Below are positions 49,209-58,088 of a stretch of 64,000 nt of DNA, in pieces; position 1 is the first letter of the stretch, and each line of letters begins with the position of its first letter. The notes under the pieces are model-generated. The model searched no databases. It was not told the DNA's origin and was given only the letters and a program-made list of their open reading frames with translations. This stretch comes from Micromonospora sp. HM5-17. GTDB lineage: Bacteria > Actinomycetota > Actinomycetes > Mycobacteriales > Micromonosporaceae. The DNA lies in NCBI RefSeq assembly GCF_003762835.1, contig NZ_RJWA01000001.1:682001-746000 (forward strand), in the 5' to 3' direction. A program made the translations under genes and the position numbers.

Positions 49209-50302
49209 CCGCGTCCCCCCGGCCTTCGCCCCCGACCGCCCCCCACCAGGTATTTCCGGTTGGGTGTGGCATGGTTGAAGGCGTGGGGGGAACGGCTGAC
49301 GCAATTGCGGCGATCGGGCTCGACTTCGCGGACGAGCGGGTCGAGGCCTCGGTCTCCCGGGTGCTCGCCGAGGTGGAGTCCGAGCTGCGACGCAACGTCG
49401 TCAGCGCCGATCCGCTGGTGACGGAGGCCGCGCGGCACCTGCTGGAGGCGGGCGGCAAGCGGTTCCGACCGCTGCTCGTCGCCCTCGGCGCCCAGTTCGG
49501 TGACCCGGAGGCTCCCCAGGTGGTGCCGGCGGCGGTGGTGATGGAGCTCACCCACCTGGCCACGCTCTACCACGACGACGTGATGGACGAGGCGCCGGTG
49601 CGGCGGGGAACGCCCAGCGCCAACTCCCGGTGGAGCAACTCGGTGGCGATCCTGGTCGGGGACTACCTCTTCGCCCGGGCCGCGGACATCGCCGCCGACC
49701 TGGGCACCGAGGCGGTCCGGTTGCAGGCCCGCACGTTCTCCCGGCTGGTGCACGGCCAGATCGCCGAGACGGTCGGCCCGCGCGGCGACGTCGACCCGGT
49801 CGCGCACTACCTGGACGTCATCGCCGAGAAGACCGGCTCGCTGATCGCCACGTCCGCCCGGTTCGGCGGGATGTTCGGCGGCGCCCCGGCCGCGTACACC
49901 GAGGCCCTGGCCGGGTACGGCGAGACCATCGGCATGGCGTTCCAGCTCTCGGACGACCTGCTCGACATCGCCTCCGAGTCCGTGCAGTCCGGCAAGACCC
50001 CCGGCACCGACCTGCGGGAGGGGGTCCCCACCCTGCCGGTGCTGTACGCGCTGGCCTCCGACGACCGTGACGCCGCCTCGATGCGGCTGCGGGAGATCCT
50101 CGCCCAGGGGCCGGTCACCGACGACGCCCTGCACGCCGAGGCGCTCGGCCTGCTCCGGGAGTCTCCGGCGCTGAAGCGGGCCCGGGAGACGGTGCGCAGC
50201 TACGCCGAGGAGGCGCGGGCGCAGCTGAGCCCGCTGCCGGACGCCGCACCGCGGCGCGCCTTGGAGGCGCTCTGCGACTTCATCGCCGACCGCACCGGCT
50301 GA
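49205..50302 (+). CDS. Polyprenyl diphosphate synthase (menaquinone side chain)
   Basis: A trans-prenyltransferase of up to 365 residues that should make the long isoprenoid diphosphate for the menaquinone tail. First Asp-rich motif: LYHDDVMDEAPVRRG; second: FQLSDDLLDIAS; GGKRFRPLL binds the diphosphate. The chain length cannot be read from the sequence. The annotated ATG overlaps the nuoN stop; an alternative is ATG 49271 (MVEGVGG) since the first 22 residues are Pro-rich and poorly family-like. Its place behind nuoN, together with menJ in front of nuoA, frames NDH-1 with menaquinone genes. Confidence 0.9.
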   Translation: MTASPRPSPPTAPHQVFPVGCGMVEGVGGTADAIAAIGLDFADERVEASVSRVLAEVESELRRNVVSADPLVTEAARHLLEAGGKRFRPLLVALGAQFGDPEAPQVVPAAVVMELTHLATLYHDDVMDEAPVRRGTPSANSRWSNSVAILVGDYLFARAADIAADLGTEAVRLQARTFSRLVHGQIAETVGPRGDVDPVAHYLDVIAEKTGSLIATSARFGGMFGGAPAAYTEALAGYGETIGMAFQLSDDLLDIASESVQSGKTPGTDLREGVPTLPVLYALASDDRDAASMRLREILAQGPVTDDALHAEALGLLRESPALKRARETVRSYAEEARAQLSPLPDAAPRRALEALCDFIADRTG

Positions 50303-50306
50303 GGTG

Positions 50307-50358
50307 TAAGGAAGGGCCCCTTTTTATCGCTTTCTGTCGTACAAGGGCCCCTTCCTAA
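50307..50358. terminator. TAAGGAAGGGCCCCTT-type inverted repeat, bidirectional terminator
   Basis: TAAGGAAGGGCCCCTT (50307-50322) and AAGGGCCCCTTCCTAA (50343-50358) pair over 14 of 16 positions around a 20-base loop; a T-run follows the left arm. It lies between convergent genes and overlaps the MFS stop codon. I recall this element type as abundant in Micromonospora intergenic regions. Confidence 0.8.
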
Positions 50359-51557
50359 CCGTTCCGGGCGGCAGCCGGGCGGCCACCGAGCAGCATCCGG
50401 CGTCCGGTCAGCATGAGGGCAGCGGCGAGCAGCATCGCCCCGGCGGCGGTGAGCCACATCATCGGGTAGCCGAGGTGTCCGGCGATCGCGCCCAGTCCGA
50501 GCGGGCCGAGACTGCCGCCCGCGTACACCCCGGTCTGGGTGATCGAGGTGGCGGCGGCCGGGGCCTGCGGGTGAAGCTGCACCACGGCGAAGTTCAGCAG
50601 CCCGGGCCAGGCCCAGCCGATGCCGAAGCCGAGCGCCACCCCGACGGCCAGCGCGACCGGCCCGGCGACGGTGAGCAGGGCCAGCCCGGCGGCGCCGACG
50701 GTGAGCATCCCGGCGATGGTCGCGACGTGTCCCCCGGCGCGGTGGTCGGCCCACCAGCCGGTGCCGAGCCGGCCGAGCAGGCAGAGGGCGCTGCCAAGGG
50801 TCAGCACCAGGCCGGCGAGCCCCGGCGAGAGACCGCGGGCCACCGCCGAGTCGACCAGGAAGGTGCCGAGGGCGTTCGCGGCGGCGGCCGCCAGGGCGGC
50901 GGCGACGCCGAGGACCGCCAGGGCTCCGGTGGCGTGCCCGCTCCGCTGTCGGGCCGTTCGGGCGACCGGGCGCGGGCTCGCCGGGACGAGCGGGAGGGCG
51001 GCCAGGGCCAGCCCGGTGGCGAGGATGAACGCCCACCGCCAGCCGACGGTGAGCGCCACGGCCGGTACGGCGGCTCCGGCGAGCAGGGTCGCGGTGGGGA
51101 TGGCGGACTGCTTGATCCCGAAGGAGAGGCCCTGCCGGCCGGGCGGGACGCCACGGGCCAGCGAGGTGTTGCTGGCGAGCTGTCCGAGCGCGTTGGCGCC
51201 GGCGCCGATCGCCAGCAGCCCGACCAGGGCCAGGTAGGAGTGGGCCAGGAGGGCGACGGCCAGGGTGGTCGCGGCGGAGAGCAGGATTCCGGCTCGGGCG
51301 ACGACGACCGGCCCGTACCGCTCGACGAGGGCGCCCGACGGGATCGAGGCGAGCGCGCTGACGCCGAAGTAGACGGAGACCGCCAGGCCCAGCCCGGCGG
51401 GGGAGAAGCGCAGCTCGTCGCCGAGCTGCACCGCGAGCCCGCCGACCAGGAAGACCGGGAGTACGCAGGCGACGGTGGTGGCCGCGGCGCTCAGGACGGT
51501 ACGACTGGGGCGGGAAAGGGTTACGGGGTGCGGGGGAGAAACGTTGAATTCGGCCAT
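50355..51557 (-). CDS. MFS transporter
   Basis: A 400-residue major facilitator with about 12 helices and the family loop SGALVERYGPVVVARAG after helix 2. The substrate is unknown. It resembles CynX/NimT-like or multidrug-type exporters in its short loops. ATG 51557 was chosen because the first helix follows; the frame is open further upstream. It is divergent from an IclR-type gene, suggesting control by it, and its stop codon lies inside the terminator repeat. Confidence 0.88.
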   Translation of the reverse strand: MAEFNVSPPHPVTLSRPSRTVLSAAATTVACVLPVFLVGGLAVQLGDELRFSPAGLGLAVSVYFGVSALASIPSGALVERYGPVVVARAGILLSAATTLAVALLAHSYLALVGLLAIGAGANALGQLASNTSLARGVPPGRQGLSFGIKQSAIPTATLLAGAAVPAVALTVGWRWAFILATGLALAALPLVPASPRPVARTARQRSGHATGALAVLGVAAALAAAAANALGTFLVDSAVARGLSPGLAGLVLTLGSALCLLGRLGTGWWADHRAGGHVATIAGMLTVGAAGLALLTVAGPVALAVGVALGFGIGWAWPGLLNFAVVQLHPQAPAAATSITQTGVYAGGSLGPLGLGAIAGHLGYPMMWLTAAGAMLLAAALMLTGRRMLLGGRPAAARNG

Positions 51558-51709
51558 TTGCGACGAGCCTACGCGACCCACTCGTATGAACCGTTCGTGT
51601 CGGCAGGTGCACACACGGTGCCCGGGAATCTGGCATCCTCGATCCGAACGGGCATTTTCCAGGCGCCCGGTTTTTCATATTCTGTAAGTCCCCGGCGGCG
51701 GAGGTGGTT

Positions 51710-52492
51710 GTGCGCGACCCCTTGGCGGAACCTTCTGACCTGATCCGCAGCGTGTCGCGTGCCCTGCGCGTGCTTGAAGCGGTCGGACGGGCACCGAAGG
51801 GTCTGACCGTGAAGCAGATTGCCCGGCGTTGCGAGTTGACGGTGGCCACCACGTACCACCTGGTGCGCACGCTCGCCTACGAGGGCTACGTGATCAGGCG
51901 CGAGGACGGCACGTACATCGTCGGGTTGGAGGTGGCCGACCGGTACCGGGAACTCGTAACCGCGTTCCGCGGGCCGCCGTCGATCGGCGAGACGCTGCGC
52001 CGGGCCGCCTCGGAAACCGGGTACAGTCACTACCTGGGCCGGTTCGTCGGCGGCCAGGTGGCGGTCACCGCGGTCGCCGAGGGGCCCCGGTCGCCGTACC
52101 TGGAGGACCTGGTCCCCGGCTTCGACGAGGGGGCGCACGCCACCGCGCTCGGCAAGGCCCTGCTCGCCACGCTCACCCCCGAACAGCGGTTCCGCTACCT
52201 GCGGGAGTACGGCATGCGGCCGTTCACCCCGCAGACCCTGGTCGCGGCCGACGCCTTCGAGGCCGACCTGGCGGCCGGGGAGCGGCGTGGGATGCAGTTG
52301 GAGCTGGGACAGTTCCGGCAGGGCGTCGCCTGTGCGGCCGTCCTGGTGACGCCGGACAAGGACATGGAGCGGCGGACGGTGCTCGCCTGCGCGCTCCCGG
52401 CGGCCGAGATGATGACCTCGGCGCGGGTGGTCCGGGCCAAGCTGCTGGCGGTGGCCCACGCCATCGCCGACAGCCTCGCCGCCGAGTCCTGA
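51710..52492 (+). CDS. IclR family transcriptional regulator
   Basis: A 260-residue regulator: N-terminal winged helix (SVSRALRVLEAVGRAPKGLTVKQIARRCELTVATTYHLVRTLAYEGYVIR, about 11-65) and the IclR effector domain (about 80-255, with HATALGKALLATL and GMQLELGQFRQGVACAAVLV). IclR proteins sense small carboxylic or aromatic acids. GTG 51710 was chosen over GTG 51704 because GGAGG is five bases upstream. The divergent MFS gene is the likely target; the ligand is unknown. Confidence 0.88.
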   Translation: MRDPLAEPSDLIRSVSRALRVLEAVGRAPKGLTVKQIARRCELTVATTYHLVRTLAYEGYVIRREDGTYIVGLEVADRYRELVTAFRGPPSIGETLRRAASETGYSHYLGRFVGGQVAVTAVAEGPRSPYLEDLVPGFDEGAHATALGKALLATLTPEQRFRYLREYGMRPFTPQTLVAADAFEADLAAGERRGMQLELGQFRQGVACAAVLVTPDKDMERRTVLACALPAAEMMTSARVVRAKLLAVAHAIADSLAAES

Positions 52493-52554
52493 GACGACGT
52501 GGCCCCCGGCTGCCCGGCGCTGCCGGGATGACCGGGGGCCACGGTGACCTCCAC

Positions 52555-52735
52555 CGGTACGGGTTCACCCGCCGATTTCCGCCGCGGGGTTACCCGCTGG
52601 CGTCTGGCGGTGGTGCGGGTTCACCCGCCGACCTCCGCCGCGCCTCCGCCGCGGCTTCACCCGCTGACCTTCGCCGCGGCTTCACGTGTTGCTGACCTTC
52701 AACGTGGGGTTACCCGTCGACGTGCGGCGGGGTGG
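52555..52735. repeat. Degenerate tandem repeats between iclR-type gene and phoX
   Basis: About six imperfect units of 24-37 bases, consensus near GGTTCACCCGCCGACCTYCG followed by CCGCGG, fill the gap between the convergent genes. Units begin near 52561, 52591, 52618, 52663, 52691 and 52707; later copies are more diverged. No gene uses it. Confidence 0.7.
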
Positions 52736-52739
52736 CGGC

Positions 52740-54872
52740 TCAGCTGCCGACGACGCCGCCGTCGAGTCGCCAGGTGACCACCACGCCCGGCTTGGCGAAG
52801 TCGCCGTCCGGCCAGTTCGAGGCCGGGTTCTCCACCGAGGCGCCGCTGATCTCGCCCGGGTGCTGGACAGCGACGAAGAGTGAACGGTTGTCCGTGGTGA
52901 TGAACGGACCGCAGGTCTCGGCGCCGACCGGCACGGTGAGGAACTGCTTGAGGTGGCCGCGCTCCGGCCCCTCGACGGCGGTGGCGAAAAGGCCGTCGTT
53001 GCTGCCCAGCGCGTTGCCGTCGGTGGAGATCCAGAGGTTGCCGGCGCCGTCGAAGGCGACGTTGTCTGGGCAGGAGATCGGGGAGACCTTGGTCTTGTCG
53101 TAGCCGGCGAAGAACGTCGACGGGTCCGTCGGGTCGCCGCAGACGATCAGCACCGACCAGGAGAAGGTCTCCGAGGTGTTGTCGTTCCCGTCCTCGACCA
53201 GCTCCAGCACGTGCCCGTGCTTGTTGTTGGTCCGCGGGTTCGCCTCGTCGGGCGCCGGGTTGCTGCCGACACCCCGGTTCGTGTTGTTGGTCAGCGCCAC
53301 GTACACCTTGCCGGTCCGGTGGCTCGGCTCCACATCCTCGGGACGGTCCATCTTGGTCGCCCCGACCGCGTCGCCAGCGAGCCGGGTGAAGGTGAGGACC
53401 TCCGCGGCGGTCATCCCCGGGACGTACGACGTGGTGCCGCGGACCAGCTTGATCCACCGGCCCCGGCCGTTGAAGGCGCCGTCGCTCGGGACCTTCCCCG
53501 AACCGTCGATCTCGTCGGCGCTGGTGAACTCGAACTTCGCGACGTACAGGGTGCCGGACTCGAGCAGGCTCAGGTTGTGCTTCCGGGCGGCCCAGGAGTC
53601 ACCCTTGACGAACTTCTTCTCCGAGACGAACTTGTAGAGGTAGTCGAACCGCTCGTCGTCGCCCATGTACGCCACGGCGTGACCGTTGCGGGCGATGATG
53701 ACGTTCGCGCCCTCGTGCTTGAACCGGCCGAGCGCGGTGTGCTTGCGCGGTCTGCTCTCCGGGTCGAACGGGTCGACCTCGACGATCCAGCCGAACCGGT
53801 GTGCCTCGTTGGGGTGCTTGGCCAGGTCGAACCGCTCGTCGGCCCGGTCCCACTTCCGGCTGCCCGAGGGGTAGCGGGCGGTGGTGCTGATGCCGTACCG
53901 GGCGAGCTTCGGCTTGAGCGCCTCGGGCGCGCCGTCGCCGCCGACGAAGTACTGGTTGAAGTTTTCCTCGCCGGAGAGGACCGTGCCCCACGGGGTGACG
54001 CCGCCGGCGCAGTTGTTCAGGGTGCCGACGACGGTACGACCCCGCGGGTCTGCCGTGGTCCTCAGCCAGGTCGACCCGGCCGCCGGACCGGTGAACTCGA
54101 ACCTCGTCGACAGCGCGGTGATCCGCCGGTTGTACGGCAGCCGCCCCTTGCGGACCGGCTTCCACTGACCGGTGTCGCCGACCCGCTCGATCTCGACCAC
54201 GCTGAGTCCGTGTGCCGCCATCGCGACCCGGAGCTGCTCGACACTGAGCGCGTCCAGGCTGGTGAAGCCCGGGAACATCAGCTCCTCGTTGGTGTACTCG
54301 TGGTTGACCACGAGCAGGGCGCGCGTGCCCCGGCGGTCCAGGGGCAGTACTCCGACGAAGTCGTTGTTGTAGCCGAACTGCCGCGACTGCCGGGCCGCGG
54401 TCTGCCGATGTACGTCGAACCGGGGCGCGTCGGGCAGCACCGGGTCGCCCCAGCGGATCACCACCGCGTGGTCGTACCCGTTCGGTACCACCAGTGAGTC
54501 GAGTTTGTTCGGCGGGATCGGCTTGAAGGTCAGGGCACCGGCGCCGGCCTGGTGCCCGGTCGAAGTGACGCGGTCGGCCTCCGGCACCACCGGAGTCGAG
54601 CCGCCGCCCGAGGCGGCCAGCGCCGGTGAGCCGGCCAGCGTGCCGGCCACCGCTCCGCCGAAGCCGAGCACCAAGGCGCCGACCGCGCCGGCCCGGACCA
54701 CGCCGCGCCGGGTGACCTCGGCGGTGACGACGTCACCGAAGTACGCGTTGTCCGACTCGTTCGGTACGGGGTGGTCACAGGCGTTGCCGCAGCGGTACAT
54801 GCAGGTCATGGCGCTCCGCCCACCGTGGCCCGCCGGGCCGAGCAGGGGGAGCAGCCGGGGTCGCTCGCTCAT
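52740..54872 (-). CDS. phoX: PhoX family alkaline phosphatase
   Basis: A 710-residue Tat-exported phosphatase of the PhoX/DUF839 class, which frees phosphate from organic phosphates and depends on calcium and iron. A twin-Arg signal EVTRRGVVRAGAVGALVLG lies behind an N-terminal region of about 50 residues with a Cys cluster (CMYRCGNACDHP) usual in actinobacterial members. Conserved PhoX segments include LLVVNHEYTNEELMFPG, NNCAGGVTPWGTVLSGEENFNQYF, GWIVEVDPFDP and MDRPEDVEPS; the end has CPDNVAFDGAGNLWISTDG. A PHO box of three 11-base units lies 92-124 bases upstream. Confidence 0.92.
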   Translation of the reverse strand: MSERPRLLPLLGPAGHGGRSAMTCMYRCGNACDHPVPNESDNAYFGDVVTAEVTRRGVVRAGAVGALVLGFGGAVAGTLAGSPALAASGGGSTPVVPEADRVTSTGHQAGAGALTFKPIPPNKLDSLVVPNGYDHAVVIRWGDPVLPDAPRFDVHRQTAARQSRQFGYNNDFVGVLPLDRRGTRALLVVNHEYTNEELMFPGFTSLDALSVEQLRVAMAAHGLSVVEIERVGDTGQWKPVRKGRLPYNRRITALSTRFEFTGPAAGSTWLRTTADPRGRTVVGTLNNCAGGVTPWGTVLSGEENFNQYFVGGDGAPEALKPKLARYGISTTARYPSGSRKWDRADERFDLAKHPNEAHRFGWIVEVDPFDPESRPRKHTALGRFKHEGANVIIARNGHAVAYMGDDERFDYLYKFVSEKKFVKGDSWAARKHNLSLLESGTLYVAKFEFTSADEIDGSGKVPSDGAFNGRGRWIKLVRGTTSYVPGMTAAEVLTFTRLAGDAVGATKMDRPEDVEPSHRTGKVYVALTNNTNRGVGSNPAPDEANPRTNNKHGHVLELVEDGNDNTSETFSWSVLIVCGDPTDPSTFFAGYDKTKVSPISCPDNVAFDGAGNLWISTDGNALGSNDGLFATAVEGPERGHLKQFLTVPVGAETCGPFITTDNRSLFVAVQHPGEISGASVENPASNWPDGDFAKPGVVVTWRLDGGVVGS

Positions 54873-54963
54873 CGCCAGAAGAAGCCTCTCTGCTGGTCGT
54901 GGTGGCCGCCTGGCCGTACCTGGCCGGCGGATCCCTGCCGGACGCTAGGAGCGCGTCGTGATC

Positions 54964-54996
54964 GACGGTCAGCTCCCGGGTGAAGCGGACGTGAAC
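54964..54996 (-). promoter_or_regulatory. PHO box (three PhoP direct-repeat units) of phoX
   Basis: Read on the phoX strand, three consecutive 11-base units begin with GTTCAC, CTTCAC and (after AG) CTGAC. This matches the PhoP direct-repeat unit GKTCAYYYRSG with the exact 11-base period of Streptomyces PHO boxes. Induction on phosphate limitation is expected. Confidence 0.8.
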
Positions 54997-55014
54997 AAAC
55001 TCGCCTGAGCCGCA

Positions 55015-55038
55015 GGTTCAGCCGTTCGGCGTTGAACC
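55015..55038. promoter_or_regulatory. GGTTCA / TGAACC inverted repeat before the sigma factor gene
   Basis: A perfect six-base inverted repeat with a 12-base spacer lies in the divergent region, about 30-50 bases before the sigma factor frame. It may be an operator or part of the promoter. Confidence 0.3.
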
Positions 55039-55065
55039 GGTCGGCCGTCGGTTCCGTGGGAAGGG

Positions 55066-55656
55066 GTGCGGGGTGCGCCGCGTACCGTGCGACACGAGGC
55101 ACGGATACGACGGCCGTGCGGGCGGAGGCGAGGTGACACTATCAGCGACCAGGACGCCGAACTGCTACGCGCCTTGCATGACGAGCACGCCGAGGCGTTG
55201 TTCGGTCACGCGCTGCGCCTGATGCGGGGCGACCGGCAGCGGGCCGAGGATCTGGTGCAGGAGACGTTGCTGCGGGCCTGGCGACACCCGGAGGCCCTCG
55301 ACCCCGACCGGGGATCGGTACGGGCCTGGCTCTTCACCATCGCCCGCAACCTCGCCATCGACGCCTGGCGCAAGCGCGGTTCGCGGGTGGGTGAGGTGGT
55401 GACCGACGAACTACCCGAGCCGCCGCAGACGGTCGACGAGGCGGACCGGGCGGTGGAGGCGTGGACGGTCGCCGAGGCGCTCAACCGGCTCTCGGCGTCG
55501 CACCGGGAGGTGCTGGTGGAGTGCTTCTACCAGGGCCGGTCGGTGACCGAGGCCGCCGCCAGGCTGGGCATTCCGCCCGGCACGGTGAAGTCCCGTACGC
55601 ACTACGCCCTGCGATCCCTACGGTTGATACTGGCGGAGATGGGGGTGACGGGGTGA
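55066..55656 (+). CDS. ECF sigma factor
   Basis: An extracytoplasmic-function sigma factor of up to 196 residues. Region 2 is LLRALHDEHAEALFGHALRLMRGDRQRAEDLVQETLLRAW with the -10-binding helix, and region 4 is ALNRLSASHREVLVECFYQGRSVTEAAARLGIPPGTVKSRTHYALRSLR. The conserved part begins only near residue 27 (SDQDAELL). The start is uncertain: GTG 55066 and GTG 55087 are in frame; the good GGAGG near 55124 has no normal start codon at the right distance. The anti-sigma gene overlaps its stop, so the pair is co-expressed. It resembles the SigL/SigK groups. Confidence 0.88.
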   Translation: MRGAPRTVRHEARIRRPCGRRRGDTISDQDAELLRALHDEHAEALFGHALRLMRGDRQRAEDLVQETLLRAWRHPEALDPDRGSVRAWLFTIARNLAIDAWRKRGSRVGEVVTDELPEPPQTVDEADRAVEAWTVAEALNRLSASHREVLVECFYQGRSVTEAAARLGIPPGTVKSRTHYALRSLRLILAEMGVTG

Positions 55657-56348
55657 GGCGGTGCGAATACGCCCACGATGATGGCGCGTACGTGCTCGGT
55701 GCCCTCTCCCCTGCCGAGCGGAGCGCGTACGAGCGGCACCTCGCCACCTGCGCGGACTGCCGCGACGCGGTCGCCGAGATCGCCGTCCTGCCTGGACTGC
55801 TCGGACGGCTCGCACCGGCCGACCTGGAGCGGATCACCCCGCCGGTCGGTGTCGAGGAACGGCTGCCGAAGCTGCTCGACGCGGCCCGGGCGCGTCGGCG
55901 CCGAGAGCGTCGGGTCGATCGGCTGCGTACCGTCGGGGTGGCGCTGGTCGCCGCCGGACTGGCCGCGGTCGCCGGGGTCGGGCTGGCCTGGCCGCTGACC
56001 CGTGCCGACTCCGGCACCGATGTCGAGGTGCGGATGGTCGCCATGGAGCCGGTGCAGGGCGGCGCGGTCCCGGTCACGGCCGAGATCGGCTTCGACGGGA
56101 CGCGGTGGGGCACGGTGGTGACCATGCGCTGCCAGTACGCCGAAACCGCCGACTACACGAAGGCGTACACCTTCCGGCTGGTGGCGCACGGCCCGAACGG
56201 CGAGACGGAGCAGGTGGGCTCCTGGCTTGCCGCCCCCGGCGACGAGGCCACCTTCACCGGGGTCACCCGTTTCACCCGATCCGAGCTGACCCGGCTGGAA
56301 CTCCTCCGCTACGACAACACTCCGCTGCTGGTGTACGACGTCCGGTAG
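55653..56348 (+). CDS. Anti-sigma factor with zinc-binding N-terminal domain
   Basis: A 231-residue membrane anti-sigma factor. The N-terminal ZAS-type domain has the HX3CX2C motif at His29, Cys33, Cys36 plus Cys4/His8 (CEYAHDDGAYVLGALSP), expected to hold the sigma factor. A single membrane helix (about 91-110) and an extracytoplasmic beta-rich sensor domain follow. The GTG overlaps the sigma stop (GTGA). The signal is not known. Confidence 0.88.
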   Translation: MRRCEYAHDDGAYVLGALSPAERSAYERHLATCADCRDAVAEIAVLPGLLGRLAPADLERITPPVGVEERLPKLLDAARARRRRERRVDRLRTVGVALVAAGLAAVAGVGLAWPLTRADSGTDVEVRMVAMEPVQGGAVPVTAEIGFDGTRWGTVVTMRCQYAETADYTKAYTFRLVAHGPNGETEQVGSWLAAPGDEATFTGVTRFTRSELTRLELLRYDNTPLLVYDVR

Positions 56349-56489
56349 CGATCCACCACCCCTTGTCGGAGGAGCCGCGGCCGGGATGGTCCCGGACGCG
56401 ACCGGGGTGGTCCCTCCGTACCCGTTTCCGGTACGTCGCTGACGCGTCGTTCGCCGTGCACCGTCCGGTGGGGCGGGCCACGCCGCGGG

Positions 56490-58088
56490 TCAGCGGCGGC
56501 GGAGCGTCTGCCGCAGCCGGGCGGCGATCCGGCCCGGGGTCACCGGCACCACGGAGATCATCAGCCGGCCGGAGGCGTCCCGGACCGGGGTCACCACGGA
56601 GAGCCGGGCGCCGTGCCGCCGGACCAGCGGCACCGCGCCGGTGAGCCGGGGCGCCCGCAGCGCCACGGCACCACCGGCTCCGTTGGCGCGGTGCGCCCCG
56701 AGGGCCCGTGCCGGATCGAAGGCCCCGACCTGGGCCGAGACGATGCGACGGCGGCCGGTCGCGCCGCTGCCGACCAGCAGGTCGGCGACGCGGAACCGGA
56801 TCCGGAGCCGGGTACCGGCCGGGCCCTGGGCGGTGATCAGGGTCTGCGCCGGGACCTCCTCCGCGCTGACCACGATCGGCGCGGCGCCGCGTGCGGCCAG
56901 GTCGGGCACCGGTGAGGACGCGTCCAGCGTCAGCACCCGTTCGCCCTGCTCGTCGGTCTCCCAGGTCGCCTCGGTGACGTCGAGCTTCGCCGACCACTCC
57001 GGCAGAGTGGTGACCTCGAAGCAGGAGTCCGGAAGCCGCCGTCCCGGGTCGCGGAATCCGGGGTACGCGGCGTAGCGGCGCTGCCCCTCGACCACCGTCG
57101 CCGGCACCCCGACCTCGGCGTCCTGCCGGATCACGGCGAGGAGGTCGTCGAGCCGGCCGTCCCGGGTCAGCGCCAGCCGGATTCGGGTCTCCGCCCCGAG
57201 TTGGGCGGCGATGTCGTCGGTGAGATACGCCGACACCATCCGCCCGACCCCGTCGTGGATCGCCTGCTGCGTGTCGCGGTCGAGGCGAAGCAGGTCGTCC
57301 TCGACCAGCTTGGCGATCTCGTGGTCGAAGCGGCGTGCCATCACCGCGTCCCGTTGCCGGCCCGGCGCGATCAGGTCGGCGATGAACGCCATGATGGTCT
57401 CGATGGTCCGCAGCCGTTCCTGGTGCCGGCTCTGGTAGGTGATGTTGGTGGCACCCAACCGGCGTACGGCGTAGTAGTACTCGTAGTCGGCCAGCACCGA
57501 GATCCGGCGCGCCCGGTAGCAGGCCTCCAGGGTGAACGGCAGGTCGCTGGCGATCCGCAGGTCCTCCCGGTAGCGGATGCCGTGCCGGTCCAGCAGCTCC
57601 TTCCGGAACAGTTTCGTGTTGGCCAGCGAGCGCGGCAGTGGTGAGTCGAAGAGGCTGAGGTCGGGTTCGGTGCGGGCGAAGATGTCCTGGTAGATGTGGC
57701 GACTGTTGACCCCGACCACCTTGCCGAGGACGACGTCCGAGCCGTACGTGTCGGCAGCGGTGACGAGGCGCTCCAGCGCCTCCCGGCCCAGGTAGTCGTC
57801 GGCGCCGACGAAGAAGACGTACCGGCCGGTGGCGGCGTCGAGACCCCGGTTGAACGGGCGGGCCGGGCCACCGGAGTTGGCCTGGTGGATGACGGTGAAA
57901 ACCCCCGGGTAGCGGGCGGCGAACCGGTCGAGTGTCCGACCGCTGCGGTCGGTCGATCCGTCGTCCACCGCCACGATCTGCAACCGTGACAGGCCGATCG
58001 TCTGCCCGACCAGCGACGTCAGACACCGGGTCAGGTACGGCATCGTGTTGTAGACCGCCAGCACCACGCTGACGTCCGGGGTGCTCAC
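56490..58088 (-). CDS. Family 2 glycosyltransferase with C-terminal beta domain
   Basis: A 532-residue GT-A enzyme. The catalytic domain (about 5-240) shows VSVVLAVYNTMPYLTRCLTSLVGQT, the UDP-binding AVDDGSTDRSGR, GADDYLGREALERLV and a SDLPFTLEACYRA region. The following helical linker and a C-terminal beta-rich part (about 390-530) recall TagF/TarS-like wall-polymer transferases, so a role in cell-surface polymer synthesis is likely. GTG 58088 overlaps the upstream GT4 stop. The open frame continues far upstream only as an antisense-like shadow. Confidence 0.82.
   Translation of the reverse strand: MSTPDVSVVLAVYNTMPYLTRCLTSLVGQTIGLSRLQIVAVDDGSTDRSGRTLDRFAARYPGVFTVIHQANSGGPARPFNRGLDAATGRYVFFVGADDYLGREALERLVTAADTYGSDVVLGKVVGVNSRHIYQDIFARTEPDLSLFDSPLPRSLANTKLFRKELLDRHGIRYREDLRIASDLPFTLEACYRARRISVLADYEYYYAVRRLGATNITYQSRHQERLRTIETIMAFIADLIAPGRQRDAVMARRFDHEIAKLVEDDLLRLDRDTQQAIHDGVGRMVSAYLTDDIAAQLGAETRIRLALTRDGRLDDLLAVIRQDAEVGVPATVVEGQRRYAAYPGFRDPGRRLPDSCFEVTTLPEWSAKLDVTEATWETDEQGERVLTLDASSPVPDLAARGAAPIVVSAEEVPAQTLITAQGPAGTRLRIRFRVADLLVGSGATGRRRIVSAQVGAFDPARALGAHRANGAGGAVALRAPRLTGAVPLVRRHGARLSVVTPVRDASGRLMISVVPVTPGRIAARLRQTLRRR

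Noticed and set aside
52555-52735. CRISPR array between the iclR-type gene and phoX
   Set aside because: The units are imperfect and vary in length with no unique spacers, and there are no cas genes.
55141-55143. ATC as start codon of the ECF sigma factor
   Set aside because: The conserved protein begins here and GGAGG lies upstream, but the spacing of 13 bases is long and ATC starts are very rare, so the in-frame GTG codons were preferred.
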